Assembly: GCA_903921325.1 (NCBI GenBank)
Contig: CAIXPL010000024.1
Span: forward strand, 62,001-126,000
DNA length: 64,000 nt
Source of the DNA: an uncultured Pseudomonadota bacterium
GTDB lineage: Bacteria; Pseudomonadota; Gammaproteobacteria; Burkholderiales; SG8-39
Direction of reading: 5' to 3'
Shown: in pieces, positions 49,713 through 58,872 of the stretch
Position numbering within the stretch: the stretch's first letter is position 1
How the letters are laid out: every line of letters begins with the position of its first letter
Position numbers and translations under genes: made by a program
Notes under the pieces: generated by a model
Database searches by the model: none
Told to the model about the DNA's origin: nothing
What the model saw: only the letters and a program-made list of their open reading frames with translations

Positions 49713-52265
49713 ATGAATACTGGAAGTCAGGTCATTTCCGCCAAGCAGGCAAACAAGCTGACGCAGCCGCACGCGGCGACGGCAGTCAGTTCGAATGCCC
49801 GCGACGGGCTGGCCTCCGGTGAGCAAAGGCGCAGTCGCACCGGCAAGCAAACGACCGACGGCCAAACGACCCGGCCGCAATCGACTCGATCCCAAACGAC
49901 CGGACCACAAGGTACCGGACCACAAGGTGCCGGACCCAGAGGCACCGGTCCCCAGGGTACCGGTCCGCAGGGTACTGGTCCGCAGGGTACCGGACCGCGA
50001 GCGACCGCGCCGCAATCCACCCGTGCGCAGACGACGGGGCCGCAGCCCATCGCGCCGCAACGCTCTGACAGTCTGCTGCGCAAGCTGCGGTTGGGGCCCG
50101 TAATGGTCGGGCTGGTTGCCTTGGTCATGTTGATTGGCGCCTACCTTTTTTCCAGTTCTGCCAATGAGCGGCTGCAGCAGGTATTGGCAGACCGAATGCG
50201 CCCCGCGTTGCACATCCATCAACTTCAATCTGCGCTCGCTGCGATACACCTCCTTGAAGTGGACATCTGGCGTCGCAGCGATCCCGCTCGCCTGGCTGGG
50301 CAGCTCATTACCCTGCGCACACAGCGCAGCCATTTTGAGCATGCGCTGGCTGAATTTCTAACCGATGGCAATGGCCTCAACCCTGCTGAGGGTGCGGGCC
50401 TCGAGCAGCACTGGCAGCGCTACCGTGAATGGCTGCAGCAAGTGGAAAATCGCGCCCGCGGCGAACCTGCCACGCGCAGCGAGGATCCGATTCAGAGTGA
50501 ATCCAGTCAAAGATTTCTACCGTTATCAAAGGACCTCAAGGTTCTTGCCGAGGTTTCGCAGGCGCGTGCCGATGCCATTCTGGAAGGCGCCATCGCCGCT
50601 AACGAGCGCTTGTCACGCATATTGCTCGCGTTCGGGTTCGTTGCGCTAATCGGCGTCGGCCTGGCCGGCGCGCTGTTTCTGCGCGCGTTGACCGGCAGAC
50701 TCAACGTCCTTTACCTGGGCGCCAAGGCGCTTGCGCAGGGGCAGCAGGATGTGGGCATCGATGTTGGCGGAACCGATGAATTAACTGCAATTGCCCGCAG
50801 CCTGCAGGTCTTGCAGCAGCGCCTTGGCGCACGCGACGCCTCACTGCGATCGGCGCGCGATGATCTGCAGGCAAAGATCGAGGAGCACAGCAGCGACATC
50901 AAACAGCGCGAGGAAGAGCTGCAACGTGAAATTCTCGCGCGCCGCGGCGTCGAGGATCAATTACAGCACCAGGCCCAGCATGACAGCCTGACCGGGTTGC
51001 CCAATCGCAGCTACGCCATCGAGAAGCTGAGCTTCGCCATTGCCAGGGCGGCGCAAAGTCAGCACCAGGTGGTCGTGCTTTTTCTCGATCTCGATCATTT
51101 CAAGACGATCAATGATTCTCTGGGTCCGTCGGTCGGCGATAGTGTGCTGGTGCAGGCCGCACAGCGTCTGCGCTACGCGGTCCGCTCGGGGGACACCGTA
51201 GCGCACACCGGCGGCGATGAATTTCTGATCATCCTTGGTGATATTCAGTCACGAGAGGGTGCTCGCGCGATGGGCGCAAAAATTCTGCGCGCCTTTGCCA
51301 CGCCACTTCCTGTCGGGGACAAGCACCTGACGGTCACCCCCAGCATGGGCCTCGCGGTGTTTCCGACCGACGGCGAAGATGCCGAAACCTTGTTGCGCAA
51401 TGCTGATCTCGCGATGTACGACGCCAAACAGGCGGGGCGCAATACGTTTCGCTATTACGAGAGCGCAAAACACGAACAGGTGCTGCTGACCCTGAGCATG
51501 GAATCTGACTTGCGTCTCGCGTTGGCGCAGCGCGAATTTCATCTGGTGTACCAGCCGGTCATCGATGCGAACGCCAATCGCGTCGTCGCGGTGGAGGCCC
51601 TGGTGCGCTGGCACAGTCCAAGCCGCGGGGTTTTGCCTGCGGCCGATTTCATTCCCATCGCCGATCGCCTGGGGTTGATCGGTGACATTGACCAATGGGT
51701 GCTTGACACGGCCTGCGCCCAGCTACGCAACTGGGACGAGTCAGGATGGTCAGAACTGAATCTGGCGATCAATGCGTCACTGCGCCATCCACGCGGTGCC
51801 AATCTGGATGAGATGATCGAACGTCCCCTGAAACGCAACGGGATCGCCACGAACCGGATACAGATCGAAGTGACCGAAGACCTGTTGCTGGAGAACGACG
51901 CACAGGTTCGTCAGACATTCCAGACTCTTTCGGGTATGGGTGTAAAGATGGCGATCGATGATTTCGGGGCAGGCTATTCGGCCCTTGCCAGCCTCAAGCA
52001 CTACCGCTTCGACATACTCAAGATCGACCCATCGCTCACCCGCGATGTTGTACTCGACGAGCACTCCCGTGCGCTGTCCCGGGCAGCGGTCAACCTGGGG
52101 ATCAGCATGGGCATGCAGATCATCGCCGAGGGTGTCGAAACCGCTGAACAACAAGCGTTTCTCATCGCCTGCGGTGTGCATCGCTGCCAGGGCCACTGGA
52201 TTGCGCCGGCCATGCCCGCCGAAGAGTTTGAACTCTGGTACCAGAAGCACCGCGGCTCGCTCTGA
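49713..52265 (+). CDS. Membrane GGDEF-EAL protein with collagen-like N-terminal stretch
   Basis: c-di-GMP enzyme of 850 aa. Residues 1-62 are polar. About 63-96 is a collagen-like TGPQG repeat, grading into Gln/Thr/Pro-rich sequence to 117. A transmembrane helix follows at about 128-147, then a periplasmic helical sensor to about 300, a second helix (303-323), a HAMP-like region and a coiled coil (375-420). GGDEF is intact at 500-504 with an RxxD inhibitory site at 491-494. The EAL domain has EAL at 628-630, DD at 749-750, Lys770 and EGVE, so both activities look possible. The C-terminal GHWIAPAM replaces the usual QGYLFS-like end. Confidence 0.92.
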   Translation: MNTGSQVISAKQANKLTQPHAATAVSSNARDGLASGEQRRSRTGKQTTDGQTTRPQSTRSQTTGPQGTGPQGAGPRGTGPQGTGPQGTGPQGTGPRATAPQSTRAQTTGPQPIAPQRSDSLLRKLRLGPVMVGLVALVMLIGAYLFSSSANERLQQVLADRMRPALHIHQLQSALAAIHLLEVDIWRRSDPARLAGQLITLRTQRSHFEHALAEFLTDGNGLNPAEGAGLEQHWQRYREWLQQVENRARGEPATRSEDPIQSESSQRFLPLSKDLKVLAEVSQARADAILEGAIAANERLSRILLAFGFVALIGVGLAGALFLRALTGRLNVLYLGAKALAQGQQDVGIDVGGTDELTAIARSLQVLQQRLGARDASLRSARDDLQAKIEEHSSDIKQREEELQREILARRGVEDQLQHQAQHDSLTGLPNRSYAIEKLSFAIARAAQSQHQVVVLFLDLDHFKTINDSLGPSVGDSVLVQAAQRLRYAVRSGDTVAHTGGDEFLIILGDIQSREGARAMGAKILRAFATPLPVGDKHLTVTPSMGLAVFPTDGEDAETLLRNADLAMYDAKQAGRNTFRYYESAKHEQVLLTLSMESDLRLALAQREFHLVYQPVIDANANRVVAVEALVRWHSPSRGVLPAADFIPIADRLGLIGDIDQWVLDTACAQLRNWDESGWSELNLAINASLRHPRGANLDEMIERPLKRNGIATNRIQIEVTEDLLLENDAQVRQTFQTLSGMGVKMAIDDFGAGYSALASLKHYRFDILKIDPSLTRDVVLDEHSRALSRAAVNLGISMGMQIIAEGVETAEQQAFLIACGVHRCQGHWIAPAMPAEEFELWYQKHRGSL
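49899..50003 (+). repeat. In-frame 15-bp tandem repeats coding TGPQG
   Basis: Seven 15-bp units (ACCGGWCCRCARGGT type) lie head to tail from 49899, with further diverged units to about 50050. They encode TGPQG/AGPRG pentapeptides. Because the length is a multiple of three, the frame is kept. Confidence 0.9.
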
Positions 52266-52272
52266 GCGGCCG

Positions 52273-52293
52273 GGCGTGGCAGCGCATCACGCC
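52273..52293 (+). terminator. Weak stem-loop after the GGDEF-EAL gene
   Basis: GGCGTG (52273-52278) and CACGCC (52288-52293) can pair 7 nt after the stop. No T-tract follows, so it may only be a pause or stability structure. The remaining bases to the next gene hold nothing else recognisable. Confidence 0.25.
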
Positions 52294-52414
52294 GCGGTAC
52301 ACCGCCTGAGGATGTTGTCACAACCCGGTAGCAAATAACGGGCATCAAGGCAGCGCAGGACCGTTTGCCAGCAGGCGAACTCTTGCACCCCATGGCCGTC
52401 AACTGCGCTTACCT

Positions 52415-53920
52415 GTGCCCACACTCCGCTCGCTTGCTCCGACTGTCGTTTTGCGTCACTCGTTGGCCTTTGCGATTGCCGGCTTCACCCTGGTGCATCT
52501 GGCCTTGGGATTTGTGCTCGATTTCTCCACCGATGAGGCGCACTACGCGCTCTATGCGCGCTTTCTCGATTGGAGTTATTTCGACCATCCTCCGCTCGTT
52601 GGATGGATTCAATGGCCATTGATCCGCTCTGATGCGCCTGAAGGGATCGTTCGACTCATTCCACAGGTGCTATGGCTCACCAGTCTCGCCCTCGTCGCCA
52701 GTATCGCTCGCACGCTGGGTGCCGACGGCCTCGGAATATCCTGGTCGGTGACGGCATGGCTCCTCGCGCCGCTACCGCAGGCGCTGGCGGTTGGCCTGGT
52801 ACCAGATAGCCTGTTGGTTGTCTTTACCCTGCTGTCAATGCGATTGGCGCTGGCACTGGCCGACCACTGGGCTGCTCCCGGCACAGCGCAACACTCGCCG
52901 TGGCAACTATGGCTGAGCCTTGGTTTGTGTGTCGGTCTTGCCGGCCTGTCCAAATACACTGCGATCCTGGCAGCGTTCGCCCTCGCGCTGTGCCTGTTCG
53001 CCTGGCGCGGACACAAGTTGGTCAGCGAGCGCGGTCTGTGGGTTGCCCTGTTGGTGGCGGCCCTTGCGGTCGCCCCGGTGTTTATCTGGAACCTCCAGCA
53101 CGATTGGATATCGTTCACCTATCAGCTGCGTCATGGCGTGGGCGCAGAGCCACGCTGGTCGCGTATCGTGACCTTCATGCTCGTGCAACTGCTGGTTTTT
53201 GGTCCGTTAATTGCAATTGGGACAACGGTCGCTCTGCGTGCGGGCGGAATGCACCGACCCGCACTGTTGTGGTTTTTCGCCATACCGTTTGTCGTGTTTG
53301 CCTGGATGTCCCGCGGTGGGGGCAGCCTCCCGCACTGGACCGCGCCGGCGTGGGCCGCGCTCGCCCCGTTGAGCGGCCTGGGATTGAGTATCGCCTGGCG
53401 CAGCGGGCAGCGGCTGCTGATTGCAATCGTCGCAGCAGCGCAATGCGTAGTTTGCCTGTGCGGCTTTGTATTGCTCTTCAATGGCGGAATCCCATTGCGC
53501 GGACTGGACGATCCGGGCGGACGCGACAATCCTGTAGCCGATCTCTATGGCTGGAGAGCGGCGGCAAACCATGCACGATGTCTTTCGGATGAAACACACA
53601 CACCCTATCTTGCTGTCCAGAATTGGACTCTTGCCAGCGTGCTTGCCTGGTACGCGCGTCCACTTCCCGTGATGGTGCTCGATGATCGATTCGATCAATT
53701 TGATCTGTGGTTTGGTCAACTGCCTGTCGGCGCCGACGCGGTTGTCGTGGGTTGGTCGGGCATGAAATTCGCGCCACCGGTTCATCCAGGCGAATTCGCC
53801 TCGTGCGAACGTCGCGGCAGCGAAGATGTGGTGCGTGCCGGCCGCATCATTGGACGCACCGAGTTCCTGTTATGCCGCCACTGGGGTGGACATCCCGCGC
53901 CTGAGCGGAGTGCACAGTGA
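52415..53920 (+). CDS. GT39-family (ArnT/PMT-like) membrane glycosyltransferase
   Basis: Polytopic protein of 501 aa with about ten hydrophobic helices. The first periplasmic loop has FSTDEAHYALYARFLDWSYFDHPPLVGWI, the DE-containing catalytic signature of polyprenyl-phosphate-sugar-dependent transferases. These enzymes move a sugar from undecaprenyl phosphate to lipid A, protein or glycan. The start is a GTG, and no better start or ribosome site was found. It overlaps the next gene by 4 nt (GTGA). A C-terminal soluble region (from about 385) is periplasmic. Confidence 0.85.
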   Translation: MPTLRSLAPTVVLRHSLAFAIAGFTLVHLALGFVLDFSTDEAHYALYARFLDWSYFDHPPLVGWIQWPLIRSDAPEGIVRLIPQVLWLTSLALVASIARTLGADGLGISWSVTAWLLAPLPQALAVGLVPDSLLVVFTLLSMRLALALADHWAAPGTAQHSPWQLWLSLGLCVGLAGLSKYTAILAAFALALCLFAWRGHKLVSERGLWVALLVAALAVAPVFIWNLQHDWISFTYQLRHGVGAEPRWSRIVTFMLVQLLVFGPLIAIGTTVALRAGGMHRPALLWFFAIPFVVFAWMSRGGGSLPHWTAPAWAALAPLSGLGLSIAWRSGQRLLIAIVAAAQCVVCLCGFVLLFNGGIPLRGLDDPGGRDNPVADLYGWRAAANHARCLSDETHTPYLAVQNWTLASVLAWYARPLPVMVLDDRFDQFDLWFGQLPVGADAVVVGWSGMKFAPPVHPGEFASCERRGSEDVVRAGRIIGRTEFLLCRHWGGHPAPERSAQ

Positions 53921-54999
53921 TCGCGGGATGGCGCTCGCGCTCGCACCGTGCCCATTTGTTTCGCTATGCCATCTCAGCTGCACTTCTGATCCGCGCGGGT
54001 ACGCTCATCAACTGGCGGGAAGTCTCTATGGCGCTGGGCGCCATTGCGCCGGGTGAACTCTGGCGGGCAGTCGCACTGATTGCGCTCTCCAACGCGCTGG
54101 CTGGCTGGCGCTGGGGCGGACTGATGCAACGCGCCGGATTCAATGGTCGGCGCACTCGCTTCATTGGCCTTTTCTTCGCCGGTGGCCTCATCAACCAGGC
54201 ACTGCCGACCACCCTGGTCGGCGACGGCTATCGTGCGTTCGCCGCAGCCAGCGCAGGGCGGGCCGTTACCCGCAGCGCCGCGCCCACCTCCCGCCTCCCA
54301 CTCCGGGGCATCACGGAAGCGCTTGCGATCTTTGGGACGTTACGCAACCCGAGCAGCAGAGAACGCGAAGCCCTGCTCATGGTTGCCTTGGACCGCTCCC
54401 TCGGACTCATGGGCAACATTGCCTTGGGTACGGCAGGACTCGCATTGGGCGGCGCGATGATTGCACCCTGGCTGGCAACCCTCGGCCTGTGGGTGCTTGG
54501 ACTCATGCTGGTTTGCACACTCATCGTTGGAGCGCTCATTGCCAGAGGTCGATTGAATCGCGCACTGTGCGCCGTGGGTGCCCGGTTACGCCTCGTTCAA
54601 CTCGATCGACGGATCGGATTCGCCTGGGGCTGGCCGCACAACCTGCGTCAACTGGCGCTCTCCATACTCGTACACATCCTCGCCGTCGGTGCCCTTGGCG
54701 CATGTTTGAGTGCCTCTGGCGTCGTGGTGCCTTTCACCGCACTGCTGGTCGGGATGCCAGCGGCCGCGATACTCACTCTTTTGCCTATCAGCGTATCGGG
54801 CTGGGGACTGCGCGAAACCACCCTGGTGGCCCTGCTCGCCCTTTGGCAGATTCCGGCCGGGCCTGTCGTAATCGGTTCCATCCTCTACGGCGCGCTCAGC
54901 CTTCTGGTGTATCTGCCCGCCGCGCCTATGCTGCTGACACGCCCGCGCGAAGCGGCGACACAATCGAGGGTTTCGAGTCCGGTGGTGGGCCGACCATGA
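53917..54999 (+). CDS. Lysylphosphatidylglycerol synthase/AglD-type membrane protein
   Basis: Integral membrane protein of 360 aa of the UPF0104 group. It has about eight helices, with the family patterns LINWREVSMAL near the start, NQALPTTLVGDGYRAFA in the middle, and LLPISVSGWGLRETTLVALLA toward the end. Members either flip or modify lipids or partner glycosyltransferases. Role here is unknown. It is coupled to its neighbours by 4-nt overlaps on both sides. Confidence 0.82.
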   Translation: MIAGWRSRSHRAHLFRYAISAALLIRAGTLINWREVSMALGAIAPGELWRAVALIALSNALAGWRWGGLMQRAGFNGRRTRFIGLFFAGGLINQALPTTLVGDGYRAFAAASAGRAVTRSAAPTSRLPLRGITEALAIFGTLRNPSSREREALLMVALDRSLGLMGNIALGTAGLALGGAMIAPWLATLGLWVLGLMLVCTLIVGALIARGRLNRALCAVGARLRLVQLDRRIGFAWGWPHNLRQLALSILVHILAVGALGACLSASGVVVPFTALLVGMPAAAILTLLPISVSGWGLRETTLVALLALWQIPAGPVVIGSILYGALSLLVYLPAAPMLLTRPREAATQSRVSSPVVGRP

Positions 55000-56318
55000 G
55001 CTTGCGGGTCGATACGATGCGCTGGATCGATCGCCATGTCGGCATTCCGCTGTGCGCAGTCGCGACGCTCTGGCTTTGGCTCACTCATCACCTCTTACCC
55101 GCACGCAAGCGACCTGATCAACCCCGCGAAGTGCTGTTTATCGAACTCTCTGAAATGGGTAGTGCAATCCTCGCCGATCCGGCCATGCGACGCGCCCAGG
55201 CACAGGGCGTCAACATTCATTTTCTGATTTTTGCGAATAACCGGGTGAGTCTCGAATTGCTTGACACCGTCAAGCGTACCCAGGTGATGGTCATTGATCC
55301 GCGGAATCTGCTTGTGCTTGCCCGCAGCAGCCTTGCGTTTCTGATCGAAGCGCGCCGGCGTCGGATCGATTGCGTGATCGACCTGGAACTGTTCTCGCGG
55401 TTTACGGCACTTTTGAGCGGGCTGTCAGGCGCAACGTGTCGCGTCGGATTTCATCGCCTGCATGGCGAGGGCCTGTGGCGTGGAGACATGCTGACCCACC
55501 GGGTTCTGTACAACCCGCACCAGCACATCGCCAAGAACTTTCTCGCGCTGGTGCACGCCGCATTTTCAAACGCGCCCGAGGTTCCGTACAGCAAGATCAC
55601 CATTCCTGACGAATGGATCCGCCTCACGCAGGCAAGAGTGGATAACCATGAACGCGCCATAGTGCACGGCATCATCTCGCGTGCCGCACAATCGGCTGGC
55701 CAGCCTGTTGATTTGAATGCTGCTCGCTCGGATGCTGCTCGCTTGGACGCTGCTGGTTTGGGAATCGCTGGCGGTAAGCGTGCCTCAGACCTGCGGCCGC
55801 TCGTTCTCATCAATCCGAACGCCAGTGAATTGCTTCCTCAGCGCTGCTGGCCGGCAGAGCGATTCGCAGCACTCATCCAGCAAGCAAGTCAGCGCTGGCC
55901 TGAGGCACTGTTTCTGATCACCGGCTCAAAGCAGGAACGCCACTACGCTGAATCAATTCGGACAGCAGCCGGCGGTGCCACCGTGAATCTGGCCGGTTGC
56001 CTTGCATTTGGGCAATTGCCCGCACTGTACTGTCTGGCCCGCGTCATGGTCACCAACGATTCCGGACCAGCACATTTTGCGGCGGTGACACCGTTGCCAA
56101 CCATTGTGCTCTTTGGTCCCGAAACGCCTGATCTTTACCGCTCCCTTGGCAACACGACACCCATCACTGCGTCACTGGCCTGTTCCCCCTGTGTCAGTGC
56201 CGCCAACCATCGCCGCACAGCATGCGATGACAACGCCTGTATGCGGGCGATTACCGTCGAGCGAGTGCTCAATGCGCTGACACCCTTTATGACAGAAGCA
56301 GCTCACGCCCATGCCTGA
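54996..56318 (+). CDS. GT9 heptosyltransferase-like protein
   Basis: Glycosyltransferase family 9 protein of 440 aa with a short N-terminal membrane segment. VLFIELSEMGSAIL is the GT9 acceptor-site start. VLINPNASELLPQRCWPAERFAALI and VMVTNDSGPAHFAAV bind the sugar nucleotide, and the Cys-rich ACSPC..C..NACMRAI tail is common in this family. An insert at about 240-255 is built of three 15-bp repeats coding DAAR/DAAG units. The start is the ATG at 54996, overlapping the previous stop. Confidence 0.87.
   Translation: MSLRVDTMRWIDRHVGIPLCAVATLWLWLTHHLLPARKRPDQPREVLFIELSEMGSAILADPAMRRAQAQGVNIHFLIFANNRVSLELLDTVKRTQVMVIDPRNLLVLARSSLAFLIEARRRRIDCVIDLELFSRFTALLSGLSGATCRVGFHRLHGEGLWRGDMLTHRVLYNPHQHIAKNFLALVHAAFSNAPEVPYSKITIPDEWIRLTQARVDNHERAIVHGIISRAAQSAGQPVDLNAARSDAARLDAAGLGIAGGKRASDLRPLVLINPNASELLPQRCWPAERFAALIQQASQRWPEALFLITGSKQERHYAESIRTAAGGATVNLAGCLAFGQLPALYCLARVMVTNDSGPAHFAAVTPLPTIVLFGPETPDLYRSLGNTTPITASLACSPCVSAANHRRTACDDNACMRAITVERVLNALTPFMTEAAHAHA
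55716..55760 (+). repeat. In-frame 15-bp repeats inside the GT9 gene
   Basis: Units start at 55716, 55731 and 55746 (RAYGCTGCTSGYTYG type). They encode NAARS, DAARL and DAAGL, probably in a surface loop between the two Rossmann domains. Confidence 0.8.
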
Positions 56319-57165
56319 ACCGGCAAATCAGCACGCCATTTGCCGCGGAGCGGTGCTGTTGCCGCTGATCCCGCTCGGTGTGGCCTTATTGCTTTCCCTG
56401 GGGCAAAGCGATCTGCTTGGATTCACACTGATCAACACGTGGGCAAGACGACTCCCGGATGCCCTTTGGACCGCGTTATCGTCGATCGGCAACGGCTGGG
56501 TCTGCCTCGCCATCGCGATTCCCCTATTGCAGGTGGCACCCCGCCTTTTTGTCGCAGCGCTCTATTCCGGCCTGTTCGCGGGCATAACAAGCCAGGTACT
56601 CAAGCATGCCATTGAAAAATCCAGACCCGCGGCACTGCTCGATCCGGCCAATCTGCACATCATTGGTGATCCACTATTCAATCATGCAATACCCTCGGGC
56701 CATACACTCACCGCGTTTACCCTCGCCAGCGGCCTTTACTTCGCCATCACGATCAAGCGCCGACACTACTATCGATGGTTCTTTTTGCTCGCCGGCCTGA
56801 CCGGACTTGCCCGGATCGCGGTGGGTGCTCACTGGCCCCAGGATGTGGCAGCCGGCATGGCTGCAGGACTCTTTTGCGGGCTGGGTGGCGCTGCCCTTAC
56901 CCGCTGGTTGCACAGTGACAGGCCCTGGGTCAGCCGGTATCGTTGCCCGCTTGCGCTTAGCGCAGGCTTTGCCTGCGTACTCATGCTTGCTTGGGAGCCA
57001 CTCGATTTTCCGATCGATGGCCCGTTCCAGCGCGCTGGTGCGTTCGCGCTGGCCTTGGTATTGCTTTACCACGCGATCCAATCGCCCAGCAGGCAGCGCG
57101 ACTCAGACATGCCCAAGGTTGATGTGCCTCAAATGAACACGCCCGATACTGCAGCCTTCGGATGA
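56311..57165 (+). CDS. PAP2-family membrane phosphatase
   Basis: Phosphatidic-acid-phosphatase-type enzyme of 284 aa with about six helices. The three PAP2 motifs are visible as KHAIEKSRP, HAIPSGHTLTAF and ARIAVGAHWPQDV (the catalytic His). In this operon it may recycle undecaprenyl pyrophosphate or dephosphorylate lipid A. It overlaps the GT9 gene by 8 nt and ends the four-gene operon. Confidence 0.9.
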   Translation: MPEPANQHAICRGAVLLPLIPLGVALLLSLGQSDLLGFTLINTWARRLPDALWTALSSIGNGWVCLAIAIPLLQVAPRLFVAALYSGLFAGITSQVLKHAIEKSRPAALLDPANLHIIGDPLFNHAIPSGHTLTAFTLASGLYFAITIKRRHYYRWFFLLAGLTGLARIAVGAHWPQDVAAGMAAGLFCGLGGAALTRWLHSDRPWVSRYRCPLALSAGFACVLMLAWEPLDFPIDGPFQRAGAFALALVLLYHAIQSPSRQRDSDMPKVDVPQMNTPDTAAFG

Positions 57166-57244
57166 GGGCGGGCTTCACCTTCGGCGTACACTGATCTTGT
57201 CGGTGCGCAGTCTGCGCCACGTCATTTTTATAGGCACCTTCGCA

Positions 57245-57625
57245 ATGAGCCTCATCCATGCGGTCGCCTTCGTCGACCATCATTCCGCACAGGTGTTGCA
57301 GTTCGATTCCACCCAGGTGGTTGAACGCAAAGTGCGGGCTCACTTGAAATATACGCGGCAGCACGGTAGCGAAGTGCGCACCGAGCACGAATTCTTCGCG
57401 CAGGTGTGCGATGCCCTTGAGGGTATCGCCGAAGTGCTGGTGGCGGGTGGGCACACCGGACTGGCCGATTTCAAACACTATGTGAACAAGCACCGGCCGC
57501 AAACCGCCCAGCGCATCATTGGTTATGAGGTGGTGAACCATCCGAGCGAGAACGAACTCGTAGCACTTGCGCGTAAACACTTCGTGAAATACGACACGCT
57601 GATGGGTACGCGCGCGCCGGGCTGA
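57245..57625 (+). CDS. baeRF-family 'translational machinery' protein
   Basis: Protein of 126 aa from the eRF1-like baeRF group: HAVAFVDHHSAQVLQFDS at the start, EVLVAGGHTGLADFKHYVNKH and IIGYEVVNHPSENELVALARKHF later. The Burkholderiales relatives are often annotated as translational machinery proteins, without proof of function. The start is the ATG at 57245. No operon partner is evident. The 290-bp stretch after it (to 57915) shows no other gene I can support. Confidence 0.78.
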   Translation: MSLIHAVAFVDHHSAQVLQFDSTQVVERKVRAHLKYTRQHGSEVRTEHEFFAQVCDALEGIAEVLVAGGHTGLADFKHYVNKHRPQTAQRIIGYEVVNHPSENELVALARKHFVKYDTLMGTRAPG

Positions 57626-57915
57626 CCGCCCACTTCGGCGCGAGATCAGCGTTCCGATCCCACCTTGGCGCCTGCCGCCACCGGCAGTGCCCGAAGCGAC
57701 AACCACCCGGCGCTGCTGCGAGCCACCCGTTGCTCCCGCCAGCCCGCATGCGACGGTTCGACACCGCACAGACACGCGTGGTGCGTCTCCGCACAGTATC
57801 AGCGTCCTCCCGGGAGACTGGTCACGTGCAAACCGCAATATTCGCAGTGGCACCGCGCTCGATCAGCGTTATCGCGTTGAAGCGGCCGCGAAGCGTTCAA
57901 TCGCCAGGCGCTGCC

Positions 57916-58872
57916 GTGTATCCACACGCCACGCACAACCTGATCGCGCGCCTGCTCACCGTTGTGTTCAGTGTTCTGACGGCGCCGGCGCTGATCGCCC
58001 AACCGGCGTTAGCCCAGCCCGTTCAGCTATCGGCGTTTGCCCAGTCCACGCAGCTATCGGCGCTGGTGACACCGAGCAGTTCGGAGCATCACGTCGGCAA
58101 GGTTGTCCTGGTCGAGTTGATAACGCCCGATATCGCGGTGGCAAAGCAGTTCTATGGCGCGCTATTCGGATGGCGCTATCGCGATCTCAAGGTCGCTGGC
58201 GATACCTATGCCGAAGCAACACTCGATGGTCAATTGGTGGCCGGTCTTGTTCACAGGCCCGTCGCCGTCGGGGCGCGGCGGCAATCGACCTGGCTGACCT
58301 TCCTCGCCGTGCGTGACGTGGACGCGACAAGGGCCCTTGCCGTGGCGAATGGTGCCAAGGTACTGCTCGCGCCTCATACCGTTCCCAATCGAGGCCGGGA
58401 AGCGGTCTTTGCCGATCCGCAAGGTGCGGTATTTGGTGTGCTCGAATCGGGCAGCGGCGACCCCTATGATGAGTTGCCCGATCACGGGGAGTGGATCTGG
58501 AGTTCGCTCAGCACCACCGACCCTGAGGCGAATGCCGGCTTCTATCAGACCTTGTTTGACTATGACGTTTTCGAACTGCCCGCCGAACACGGCGCCCGAC
58601 ACCTCCTGCTCGCCTCAGACAACTACGCGCGCGCAAGCGCAAACACCCTGCCGGCGAACCGACCGCACAGCCCCCCGCACTGGTTGAACTACATACACGT
58701 TGAAGATGTGGCAGCGTCAAGCGCCAGGGTGCTTGCACTTGGTGGCCGCGTCCTGGTGGAGGCGCGCATGGATCGCCATGGCGGTCGGGTTGCCCTTGTG
58801 GCTGACCCGCTTGGCGCCCCGTTCGGCCTGCTTGAATGGCCGGATGCGCAAAGCAAGGAGATCACCCGGTGA
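57916..58872 (+). CDS. Exported protein with two VOC (glyoxalase-like) modules
   Basis: Protein of about 318 aa. A signal peptide (LIARLLTVVFSVLTAPALIAQPALAQ) is followed by a duplicated QLSA segment and two VOC modules: VVLVELITPDIAVAKQFYGALFGWRY and WIWSSLSTTDPEANAGFYQTLFDYDV. An export signal on a VOC protein is unusual. The GTG at 57916 gives a normal signal length. A GTG at 57826 with GGGAG 9 nt upstream would add 30 residues. It overlaps the lipoprotein gene (GTGA). Confidence 0.75.
   Translation: MYPHATHNLIARLLTVVFSVLTAPALIAQPALAQPVQLSAFAQSTQLSALVTPSSSEHHVGKVVLVELITPDIAVAKQFYGALFGWRYRDLKVAGDTYAEATLDGQLVAGLVHRPVAVGARRQSTWLTFLAVRDVDATRALAVANGAKVLLAPHTVPNRGREAVFADPQGAVFGVLESGSGDPYDELPDHGEWIWSSLSTTDPEANAGFYQTLFDYDVFELPAEHGARHLLLASDNYARASANTLPANRPHSPPHWLNYIHVEDVAASSARVLALGGRVLVEARMDRHGGRVALVADPLGAPFGLLEWPDAQSKEITR
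58012..58065 (+). repeat. Two 27-bp in-frame repeats after the signal peptide
   Basis: Units 58012-58038 and 58039-58065 both contain CAGCTATCGGCG and encode AQPVQLSAF and AQSTQLSAL, at the junction of signal peptide and mature domain. Confidence 0.8.

Noticed and set aside
49602-50342. Minus-strand frame with Thr/Leu/Gly-rich repeats
   Set aside because: It is the reverse of the TGPQG repeat in the GGDEF-EAL gene and has no independent support.
54489-54995. Upstream extension of the GT9 gene (169 extra codons)
   Set aside because: It lies inside the preceding membrane-protein gene in another frame. The ATG at 54996 with an ATGA overlap fits better.
56981-57853. Minus-strand frame over the baeRF gene and the following gap
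   Set aside because: It is antisense to the PAP2 and baeRF genes. The part in the gap is Arg-rich and has no family pattern.
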